Shown here one piece after another: positions 55,279 to 64,000 of a stretch of DNA of 64,000 nt (positions are counted from its first letter, which is position 1; each line of letters begins with the position of its first letter). The stretch comes from Neopestalotiopsis rosae (Eukaryota > Ascomycota > Sordariomycetes > Amphisphaeriales > Sporocadaceae). A program made the position numbers and the translations under genes. The notes under the pieces are model-generated. The model saw only the letters and a list, made by a program, of their open reading frames with translations. It had not been told where the DNA came from and ran no database searches. The stretch spans positions 6,696,001 to 6,760,000 of the forward strand of contig JALGAS010000002.1 in the NCBI GenBank assembly GCA_023078685.1, written 5' to 3'.

Positions 55279-56521
55279 CTATTCGACTGACATGTTCCTA
55301 GGTTTGTCGGAAATGGCGTACTCGTCAGTCCGATGAATCCGATTGCCCACCAGATGCGATGTCGAGTGATTATTATGGACGATGGATGTCTCCACAACAT
55401 GGAACTTGTCCAGAGAACCCGGATGAGGTTGCATCTCCAGATCAGAATAGCCCGCGCGGCCGCTGGAGACTGGCTTGGATTCGGCCGTTGATGCGCTCCC
55501 GTTTGTCTGCCTACTCTTGAAGAGACTTCTGAAACTTTCTCGAATGCTGCTGAACAATGAGCCCTCGAGCTTGATTATGGCGTGTAGCTTTGGTGCGCAG
55601 CCAAGAGTGATGACAAGATTCTGCTCGACGGAGCTGATGAGGCTCAGCACAGAAAATATATAAAAGACGTCTGCTGTTTGTCCTAGAACACTGTGGGCAG
55701 TATCTATCGCGCCGACAATCATGACGAGTTTGGCGAGGGCGATGCCGAATGTGATGATGGAAAGACCCAACACAATGCTGACCGCGATCTTGCGGCGCTT
55801 GTCGATCTGGAGTTTCCACACAAGCACCACAGGGAAGACTGCATAAATTAAATCGGATGCGGCCAAGAAAACTAAGAAAGCATTGATTGGTGAGTAAACG
55901 TCCCGTTCCAGTGTGATCAGAAGATACATATAAATGTTTGTCAAAGAAAGAACAGAAGAACACACCATGTAACACAGATGAGAAGATCTGCTGGGTTTTT
56001 GCATCCCACCGAGGAACTTGCATGGTAACATCCCACAGAGCCTCAACAGGCTTTGCCTGGAGGAACACAATGATGATATTCAAGATGCCCAAGATAACCA
56101 CGCAGGAGGTAAACACAATGATGAACCATTTGAACCATGACCGAACGCCGAATATGCGCACCAGGAGGATACCGATTGAAGCTCTCGCCGTTATGGAGAC
56201 CAACACAGCTAGCGGATTGGTGAACCACGCCCATTTGAGCATATCTATCAGATGTAGAAGTTGATCAGCGGTAGTTGGAACTGTGAGGGACTTGCCAATG
56301 CCCTTCGTCACAGCCACGGTCATAACAGATTGGTACGCAATCTGTACGACCAATGCGAAGACCATTACCCAGTCGTCCGAATCGATACGCTGGTTTATTT
56401 TTCTCCGCACATAGAGACGTCCCATGACGGCGAGGATGGATAAACTTGTCATTATCCATGGCACAGAGTACATCGCCGTCTGGATGTTCCAGTGACTATT
56501 CGCTGCCAATGAAAGGTCCAT
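55279..56521 (-). CDS. Rhodopsin-domain (PTH11-like) 7-TM membrane protein
   Basis: Predicted 382 aa from exons 56521-55966 and 55871-55279; the 94-nt intron (GTGTGT...TTAG) joins CAT G to TT TTC, giving the family's conserved stretch HVFLAASDLIYAVFPVVLVW. Seven hydrophobic segments are visible, the first at about residues 17-35 (YSVPWIMTSLSILAVMGRLY), with the charged loop RRKINQRIDSDDW typical of the fungal rhodopsin domain (PF20684) family. The cytosolic tail (about 320-382) is Ser/His-rich. The family includes PTH11-type receptors for surface or chemical cues; there is no CFEM domain here. Divergent from an MFS transporter 1.5 kb away. The ligand is unknown. Confidence 0.85.
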
Positions 56522-58024
56522 GGTGATGCTGGTTTGATGTATGAATCTGTAGTAAGCCGTCGGAAGTCTACTGAGGTTGAAAGAGACAACAAGATCCCAG
56601 GGTAATTCAGGTCGGCCAAGTCCAGCAATACAGACCTTCTTATGTGAACGCGGAGCCGCAGGCCGTAGGAATCGACGAGGGTAGGAGGCTAAGCAGGAGG
56701 GCCGCAGAGGTAGTCAGTCGAATTTTGGGTAGTATTGGCCAGGAGGAATATTCCCATTCCTACGGACTGTAGTCAAAAATCTGTGAGAATGTGTGATACG
56801 ACCTGGACCGCAAATGGGCCCAACCTAAAGCAAACCCCCAGGACTTTTTGGGGTCCGCAGGCAGGTAAGATGCCAAATACTAAGACATTCTCGACGCAGG
56901 TGTAAAGTTGGTGGAAGCATGGCACCATCTGGTTGGACAACCAGTCCTGCACATCAGCATGATCAGCTGTGATCAATAAATGCAGCCGGTGGATGGGACC
57001 ATGCGCGCTACCATCTTTTGCGACACAGAGATGATGCATGGTGGGGGAGGCGCAGCACTTGAGGACATTGCATAACGAGGCTCGACCAGTAAACATGAAT
57101 ATCGTCGCACTGTTTTCATCACAAATTAACCTGGAAATAGATCTTGATGTCAACAGCTTCGAGGTACACAATACAAACTCTTTGTGTTGATTCAAGATAA
57201 GATGATCCAAGTTAGTGGAACATGTACGAAGTATTTAAAAGCGGAGCGGATTGCGGAGGCAAATCAGCGACCCTGCTGCGTTGCGCATAGCAGCAGTGAG
57301 TGTTGGGAGGCACCAGGGGCTGGGAGCGAAGCAAACGGGATTCGAGTCGAATTTGGGTCTGGAGATCCAGGTACCTCCATGAATTAGGTTAGACAATCCT
57401 GGGAACATCCTCTCTATGTACATGGTAGAATATACTTAAAATAGGTGCCTAGGTAGATTTGATAGGTTCATTTGAAAGCGGTTGGTGACATCAATGCTGC
57501 GGGGAAATTTGCGATTTGTTTTTCTACATAGCAATACCACCTCACCCTCATCCTTGAAAAACTGCACTGCCAAATGCAACATCAGACATCGCCGAGACCG
57601 AAGGGTCAATCAACTGTGCAGGTACGTTTTCTCATTTTCGTCCGACCATTGCAGGACATCAGACCTCCCCAACGTAGTATGTACAAAAGTATTATGGATT
57701 GATGGGCAGGTTCTCGCACCCAAGTCAGGTACTGAATTGAGAGCAATTGAAGAAGGAGGTGTGCCGACTTTATCCGCTCGAGAGATGATCCGTTTTTAGA
57801 TTCAATGCCTGACGGGTATGCGATCATCCAAGGCCGATACCATACCGCCTCGCATTTGTCCAACAAAGCGAGGCATATACCCGGTTTGCAACTGGCGCCA
57901 GGCGCTGAACCATTTGTAATCTATTTTCTGTTAGTGTTGTATGATTTTGTTTGTACAAGACCCCTGATATTGACCTTTGTCTCCCTCAGCACCCTTCTTT
58001 CTGTGACCGGCTCGTCAGTCCACG
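56522..58024. promoter_or_regulatory. Divergent 1.5-kb promoter region
   Basis: Between the starts of the 7-TM gene and the MFS transporter. No ORF in it has recognisable content. No strong repeat is seen. Shared regulation of the two membrane-protein genes is possible but unproven. Confidence 0.45.
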
Positions 58025-59749
58025 ATGACTGCGCCCGATGTTGAACCAGGCTTTTCGCCCACAACGCCGCAACAAGGGCACGTAATGCGCGACAATGACA
58101 GCCACGCCGCTGCTGTAGCAGTTGCCACTCCAGACAATGAATTTAAACACAACTGGCGAATACTGGGTATTTTTGTCGTTCTTGTGTTACTTTCTTTCAT
58201 GTCCGCTCTGGACTCGTCGATCATCACGACTTCGCTTCCCACCATTACACGGGAGATTGGCGGGAGCAGTAATTATGTCTGGATTGCTCACTCATATTTA
58301 TTTGCATCGGCCGTACTTCAGCCTTTCTACGCCCAGATTGCAAATGTTTTCGGTCGTCGCAACCCCTTTTTCGTCAGCGTCGCCCTGTTCTTCCTCGGCA
58401 GTGGTTTGGCCGGTGGTGCCAAAAGTGTCGGCATGCTGATCGCAGCAAGAGTCATACAGGGGCTGGGATCGGGGGGCTTATACGTGCTGCCCGAGATCAT
58501 AATGTGCGATCTGGTTCCAGCCCGGCATCGTGGTCCGTACCTCAGCGCCCTGCTCTCGGCTGCGGCGATTGGCAGTACCTCTGGTCCAATCATTGGTGGC
58601 GTCCTTGCAGATACTGACTGGCGATGGATCTTCTGGATCAATCTACCGGTGGTGGCCCTGGGGATAGTGTCAATGGTATTCCTGCTCAAAGTCAAATACA
58701 CGCGGAATCAGACCTGGAGAGCTGCGGTCTCTCGAGTTGACTTTTTGGGCAACGCAATTTTCATTCCATCAATGCTCGCTATCTTCTTAGGCCTGATTAT
58801 GGGTGGAAACCAGACAGTAGGGTTTCCGTGGAATAGTTGGAGAATTATCTTGCCCCTGGTCCTCGGAATTCTTGGATGGATATGCTTCCACATCCACCAA
58901 GCTTCGTCCTTCTGTCGAGAGCCAAGCGTTCCGCCACACATATTCAAGCATCGCACGTCAGCTGTCGGCTTTCTGATGATCTTCCTGGTATCAACTTTCT
59001 CCCAGGCTCTGAGTTTCTTCCTGCCGGTTTATTTCCTAGCTATCAAGGGTGCAACTCCACTCATGTCGGGCGTGGACTACCTACCTTTTACTCTTGCCCT
59101 CCTCGTCTTGGCTGGTATGGCTGGTGGCTTCCTATCCAAGACTGGCCTCTACAGACCTGTTCACTGGGTTGGATGGTCGCTTTGTGCGATCGGAGCAGGT
59201 TTACTCTCAATGTTGGACGCGGACTCAAGCTCGGGTGCATGGATTGGCTTCCAGGTCATTACAGCCGGAGGAGTTGGTTTCATCTTTACTGTTTCCCTCC
59301 CATCCACATTGGCAGCGCTGGCAGAGGCTGACGTGGCAGCTGCAACTGGAACCTATGCCTTTGTTCGTACATTCGGCTTTGTCTGGGGTGTCACAATATC
59401 GTCTATCGCGTTCAACGGTCAAGTGAATGCACGACTCGATACTATTAGTGACCCGTTTGTGAGAGGGCGTCTAGCGGATGGTGCAGCATACGCATACGCA
59501 TCTGGTCTGGTAGATGGTTCTGGGAGAATTTTCGACCTACCCGAACCCAGCAGACTCCAAGTCATCGAAATCTACGTGCAAGCGTTACGGGTCGTATGGT
59601 TGATATTTGTTGGGGTTTCATTTGTTGGCTTCCTCTCCACCATGATCGAGAGGCACATTGATCTACGGAAGCAACAAGAGACTAAGTTTGGGCTTGCTGA
59701 GGATCATGCGCCGCCTAACGCCGAAGCCGAGAAACGTCATGATCTGTAG
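58025..59749 (+). CDS. MFS transporter, 14-TM DHA2 type
   Basis: Intronless, 574 aa. A disordered N-terminus (about 45 residues) precedes TM1, which carries LDSSIITTSLPTI, the family motif at the end of TM1. Motif A-like sequence AQIANVFGRRNPFF lies between TM2 and TM3. VIQGLGSGGLY (motif B) and SGPIIGGVLADTDWRWIFWI (motif C and the WRW signature) follow. Fourteen hydrophobic segments can be counted, ending with VVWLIFVGVSFVGFL and a charged tail. DHA2 members export drugs, toxins or siderophores by proton antiport at the plasma membrane; the substrate is unknown. The start is chosen as the first ATG in frame, giving the usual short cytosolic leader. Confidence 0.93.
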   Translation: MTAPDVEPGFSPTTPQQGHVMRDNDSHAAAVAVATPDNEFKHNWRILGIFVVLVLLSFMSALDSSIITTSLPTITREIGGSSNYVWIAHSYLFASAVLQPFYAQIANVFGRRNPFFVSVALFFLGSGLAGGAKSVGMLIAARVIQGLGSGGLYVLPEIIMCDLVPARHRGPYLSALLSAAAIGSTSGPIIGGVLADTDWRWIFWINLPVVALGIVSMVFLLKVKYTRNQTWRAAVSRVDFLGNAIFIPSMLAIFLGLIMGGNQTVGFPWNSWRIILPLVLGILGWICFHIHQASSFCREPSVPPHIFKHRTSAVGFLMIFLVSTFSQALSFFLPVYFLAIKGATPLMSGVDYLPFTLALLVLAGMAGGFLSKTGLYRPVHWVGWSLCAIGAGLLSMLDADSSSGAWIGFQVITAGGVGFIFTVSLPSTLAALAEADVAAATGTYAFVRTFGFVWGVTISSIAFNGQVNARLDTISDPFVRGRLADGAAYAYASGLVDGSGRIFDLPEPSRLQVIEIYVQALRVVWLIFVGVSFVGFLSTMIERHIDLRKQQETKFGLAEDHAPPNAEAEKRHDL

Positions 59750-61984
59750 GCTAGCCGCTGACTGCTACCTATGATCCGGCGAAGTATCTATTCCACCCAT
59801 ATCTACGTCTACCAAAATAGATTGCTTTCAAATTGGGACAAATCTCAGTCCTTTGCGCATCAGTGAGAATGTCTCAGCAGAGAGTAAATCGTTGATTCTT
59901 TTCGACGCCTGCTCCATGAAATTTGCGAACGCGTGGGCGGATCTTAGAACTCATAGAGATTTTCTAACCAGGAACTCAATGAACTCTAAATAAAGTTGAG
60001 TTGAGTCGACTAATTGGTATCACACGGTGTCTCTGTACGTACGTGAGCAGAAGCTGTGCTTCATCTCTAGTAACAATCAATGCTTACTTGTTGAATTTGT
60101 GGCCTGGAATATCAGTCAAAATCCTTCATCAGTTGTTGTTTGGCTAGCCTGTCAATTCGCGAAGTCAAGCCCACGACCGCAATCTTGTTCTAGCATTCCC
60201 ATCGTGGCAACTCGCATCAGATACTGGATAAGCAATTGTTTTTGCGCGGAGGCAGGCCACTTTATGCGTTGTTCAACTTTACGTCGGATGTTGTATCATC
60301 TGGATTTATCATATTCTTCTCAGAATTAATTCAATGTTCTGGAGCATACTAGCCAGCATCGCTAACCGGGTACGACTCGTCCCATGCCAGTCGTTCAGAT
60401 CGTAATATGAAATCACACTCCAGGGATGTAGAGTAACCCTCATTCTCGTCTCTGTATCATACAATTAACATGCCCATATCTTTGGCATAGCCCATCGCGA
60501 GAACATGGGCCGTGACAAGCACCACCTTGATTAACCTTTTTTAAACCTCGGTAAGGAATTGTCATGAGTAGGTGGGGCAATGGACGGTTCGCATCAGGCC
60601 TTGTTGTCAGATAGTGATTCAATTCCACTATTACCCCACGTGTTGCTACAGCATGTTACAGCGCCATAATTCAAAATGCGGCGTGTGCGCTGCTAGACAA
60701 TTGTGGGACATATTCCCCAGCATCAATACCAGCTGGCAGAACCAGCAGGATGTAACACTCATTCTTTCAGGCCTTCGGATATGAATGCAGAGGGTTCCCC
60801 GAGATCAGCCGGTACCACCAGACAAGCATGCACCCCATTAAAAATAATAAGAGGCAGACACCCAGATAAATACAAAACACAATTACAGACTAGCGTAAAC
60901 CTCATTGAGAAAGCAACACCTCATTCAACACTAATTATTGCATTACAGTTTTTTGATTAGTTGATTTGCAGCAAGGAAGTTATGCATATTTGGGAGCCCA
61001 CGGCTGGCATACGTTCATGTGTGTTGGATCCTTCCGGCCAGCACCATGTTCATTGTCCTCGATTAATCCTGCCGGAATCATCTATCCAACTTGGTGGGGC
61101 GGGCAATTACTACTATATGTGTTATACAAACTACTCCAGGGAGCCCTAGGAGGTGGGAGGGGGGATATGCAGATTGCACACAAACGTACCACTTCGCGTG
61201 AATCTTCTACCTAATTCAATACCAGAATGCCATTATAAACAACTGCAGCTAAACTGCAATGTAACATTCTGTATTGCTGACGGTCTTTACAACCTTCTTT
61301 GGATCGAGACTCTTCTGTGTAATGGCACGACCTAGTCTCGGTATGGAAGTAAATGTGACAATGACATTTCAGTTTCCGGCCCCCAGCCCCCACCCTCCAC
61401 CACGCCCCCATCCAGTGATTCGTCAAGTACAACGAAGCATCATTTCCCAAGGATTCTTGGCACGGATCAGAATCATGGTCAGATTGCCATCCAAGTCGAT
61501 ATGAGCAAGGTTTAGTGTCGGCGAGAGGGGGGCAAAGTTTTGTGAGATAGGCAAAGGGGCAAATCATGGCAAGAAAGCATAGTGCGGACTTGTTCGTAGC
61601 CTCCGACCGAGCATGCGCATACGCTGCTTTCTTTTTCCAAGCCTCTGCATGCATGTCAGAGCATTGGGATACCTAAAATCTACTACACCGATGTACATAG
61701 TACCTAGCGATGCACGAAGCTGGTTGAGGAATATATCGGTTCCATGATGACAAGTTCCGTTGAAGTGGTAGTGAAATACAAGTGAAATTATAGCTACGTC
61801 TTGTACACCTTTCACATCGGCCCTAGTTACTGAGACCACACTGTGACTTAAAAACCGGCATTTACGAACCGTTGGGGCAGGCTCCTCCATATTTATTAGA
61901 CATTGAACTCGCTCAAATCGACTGCCATACTGCTGTTGAATAGTGATACTACTTCCTTCTTCTTCCTCTTTATCGACGCACACC
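59750..61984. other. 2.2-kb intergenic region, no gene seen
   Basis: Only short ORFs without recognisable content. A TATA-like TATTTATTA lies near 61891, about 95 bp before the next start codon, with a pyrimidine-rich leader after it. Confidence 0.55.
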
Positions 61985-62936
61985 ATGGTGGCCGATTTGG
62001 AACAGGCAAAGGCCCATCTCAAAGAGCATGGCTGGGCTACCATCCCCTCGGTCATCTCTAAAGAAGTTGCCGAAGATGCCCTCGCCCGTCTCTGGAAAGC
62101 TCACCAGGCAGCTGAGGCACGAGGTGAGCCCAGCCACATTCCGCATTTAGACCCGAACTCCAACAATATACGCGTCTTTTCCTTGATGGAACTTGACCAA
62201 ATCTTCCGGGATCTGGTTTCGCACCGCGTGGCTGTTGATATGGTGAAGTCAATATTCGGGGATACGTTCATCATATCCAATCTCTCGGCAAATATTGCTC
62301 GTCCCGGTGCAAAGAGTAGTAAGTGAAATCCCCCCGGCAAACAAGTGCCCGCTGTCAACTATTGGTCGCGTGGAGACCCCGTCTCCAGCATAAGATTTTG
62401 TTCTGATTGAATGACAAAATACTGACCAAAGTATCACAGTGTCTCTTCATTCGGACCAAAGTTTCAGTTTCCCGGAGCCCTGGCAGGGAATCTGGGTCAT
62501 GAATGTGATATGGTGCCTGTCGGATGTGACAAAGGAGAACGGGGCCACTCTGTACATCCCCGGGTCCAACAAGTGGACGAGCCGTAAGGACATACCCGAT
62601 AATGCCCCCGAACTGTTAGTTCCCTTTGAGGGCAAACAGGGAGATGTTATTGTCATGGATGGCCGCCTTTGGCACACAAGCGGTACCAACTCGACCACGA
62701 ACCAGGACCGGGCTATGCTATTTGGGTATTACACCTACCCTCTCATGCGTCCAATCGTGAACTGGAACGCAAAGTTGCCCTTGGAACTGCAGCAATCACT
62801 GAGCCCGGAGATGAGGACTTGGCTTAATCTAGATCCATACGGAAATGTGCCTATCTTGGGGGATATGAGATACATGGCAGATCAGTTCCCAAATAGCAAG
62901 CCGCCCGAGTTTAAATCGGAGGCAACAACTGCATGA
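61985..62936 (+). CDS. Phytanoyl-CoA dioxygenase (PhyH)-family oxygenase
   Basis: Predicted 276 aa from exons 61985-62318 and 62440-62936; the 121-nt intron (GTAAGT...CACAG) rebuilds a Met codon and the family motif SMSLHSDQSF. Fe(II) ligands are visible as H115-x-D117 and H190 (LWHTSG), with Arg202 (NQDRAML) placed to bind 2-oxoglutarate. The family hydroxylates or otherwise oxidises diverse small molecules; in fungi many members act in secondary metabolism rather than on phytanoyl-CoA. There is no signal peptide, nor a clear peroxisomal PTS1 (the C-terminus is EATTA). Start in good context (CACCATGGTG). The nearest neighbour is the MFS exporter 2.2 kb upstream on the same strand. Confidence 0.88.
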
Positions 62937-64000
62937 ATAATGCAGTATTATCAATGGACTAGCATTCAAACTCGTGGCTCCAACCAACCAGAGTGACAAC
63001 TTCCTCACTATTAGCAAGGCTAGCTAGGTGGTTTAGTTCCGCCGGCAAAACAACTTTCATATGTGCCAAGTCAGGTACGTAGATGAGTCGCCTGGGTATA
63101 ATCACACTACGAAGTACGCAAAAGGCAAAACGACCGTCGCCCTACATGGTATACCGACACAAACCCCGCCTCTCGCCCTACTTATGCTGCATACTATAGT
63201 ATATGGGCTGACGAGTCTTTTTATTGTCGACCAAATACACCTACGAAGTACGCAAGGGTTAGTTCAGTACTTTGCTCCACCTGCTGGCCCTCTGATCTGC
63301 TAGGGATCGCCTCTACTACTTATTTTGGCTGTGTATAGCCACTAGAAATTTCTAGCATCGGCTATGGAGGTAAACAGAGACTGGCTTGATTTTGCTAGTA
63401 AAATCCCCAGGGAGGTGCCAGGCCCTGGCGTGAGCCGAGTAACGATCTAACGTTTATAAGTCGCAAGGAGGTCTAGTTCGCAAATCTCCGAGGTGGCGGG
63501 AGAAGCTCGCACCACACTCGGTCGATGGACCTGAGATTTCGCAATGCGTCAATCACGGCGAATCGGGCCGCCCCGCAACGCCGGCGCTCACCAGTGCCGA
63601 CTTGGAAAGCTGTCGGCATGATGGACTTCTGCAATCATATATTGGGGTCGTGAGTCCTAGATCACTGTTGCATTGGGCGCTTAGAATAAGTCTTGTCTTG
63701 CATTGATGCATGGCACTTTTGTCCGTCGGCTGAGGCGGCTGCCAAAAAGTCGTGATAATTAGGTACCAGGTACTCAGTACTTGGAGATGCAGCTTCCTGT
63801 GCTTCGCTTACACAGGACCCGGGGTCCAGGAATCTGAGCGGCATGCAGCCTTACCGTTGGAGCCTCCAACGTCACTGCGCCGAGAACCTTAGTGGCCCAC
63901 AGTAGCCCCTACTTGTAATCCTACCTAGGCATGTCGCGTCGGCCTAATCAGGGTACTTACATACATTTATTATCGTTACCTACTGTATTCTTGCCTCCAT
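62937..64000. other. Right end, no gene seen
   Basis: About 1.06 kb after the PhyH stop. No ORF with recognisable content or splice structure. A gene starting outside the window may have its regulatory region here. Confidence 0.55.

Noticed and set aside
56773..57387. Short ORFs in the 7-TM/MFS intergenic region
   Set aside because: No motifs, no splice continuation, and overlap on both strands; more likely promoter DNA.

Overview
The window is nuclear DNA of a filamentous ascomycete (Pezizomycotina; a Sordariomycete is my best guess). The support is: short GT-AG introns of about 50-110 nt inside coding regions, four Zn2Cys6 (C6) transcription factors, typical ascomycete housekeeping proteins (Vps5, TAF5, Med11, mitochondrial bL31m), a secreted intradiol dioxygenase, pyrimidine-rich leaders, and an intron-containing tRNA-Ser(CGA). 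Species cannot be told from the sequence alone. Gene models were spliced by hand from frame continuity, splice consensus and remembered family motifs; no database search or transcript was available.

Layout. 1-3.4 kb: no gene seen. 3.4-9.8 kb: two C6 transcription factors on the minus strand. 9.8-15.7 kb: a 5.9-kb stretch with no recognisable gene, ending at tRNA-Ser(CGA). 16.2-18.8 kb: a small conserved membrane protein (+) and a lysine-rich, probably nuclear/nucleolar protein (-), convergent. 18.8-26.1 kb: an accessory patchwork of small orphan ORFs, truncated genes, a 9 x 16-bp minisatellite and AT-rich blocks. 26.1-36.0 kb: a housekeeping block with a mitochondrial-type flavin-reductase-domain protein (-), bL31m (+), the retromer sorting nexin Vps5 (-), Mediator subunit Med11 (-) and TFIID subunit TAF5 (+). 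Med11 and TAF5 are divergent and share one 0.7-kb promoter region. 36.7-39.2 kb: a third C6 factor (-).

40.8-63 kb is accessory and gene-poor: secreted intradiol ring-cleavage dioxygenase, alcohol O-acetyltransferase-like enzyme, type II 2-haloacid dehalogenase-like HAD enzyme, a fourth C6 factor with an apparent frameshift, a decayed F-box-type gene, a secreted isochorismatase-like protein lacking the catalytic Cys, a Tc1/mariner transposase relic, a rhodopsin-domain (PTH11-like) 7-TM protein, a 14-TM MFS exporter and a phytanoyl-CoA-dioxygenase-family enzyme. No polyketide synthase, NRPS or terpene synthase is present, so this is not a complete classical secondary-metabolite cluster.

How genes may work together: Med11 and TAF5 both serve RNA polymerase II initiation. 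The acetyltransferase-HAD-C6 factor trio (43.2-49.4 kb) has intergenic regions carrying three copies of the 9-mer CCGGACCGG (two as an inverted pair), which look like C6-factor binding sites and suggest a small locally regulated catabolic or detoxification unit. The right end (rhodopsin-like receptor, MFS exporter, PhyH oxygenase) could be a sensing/modification/export set, but co-regulation there is only inferred from proximity.
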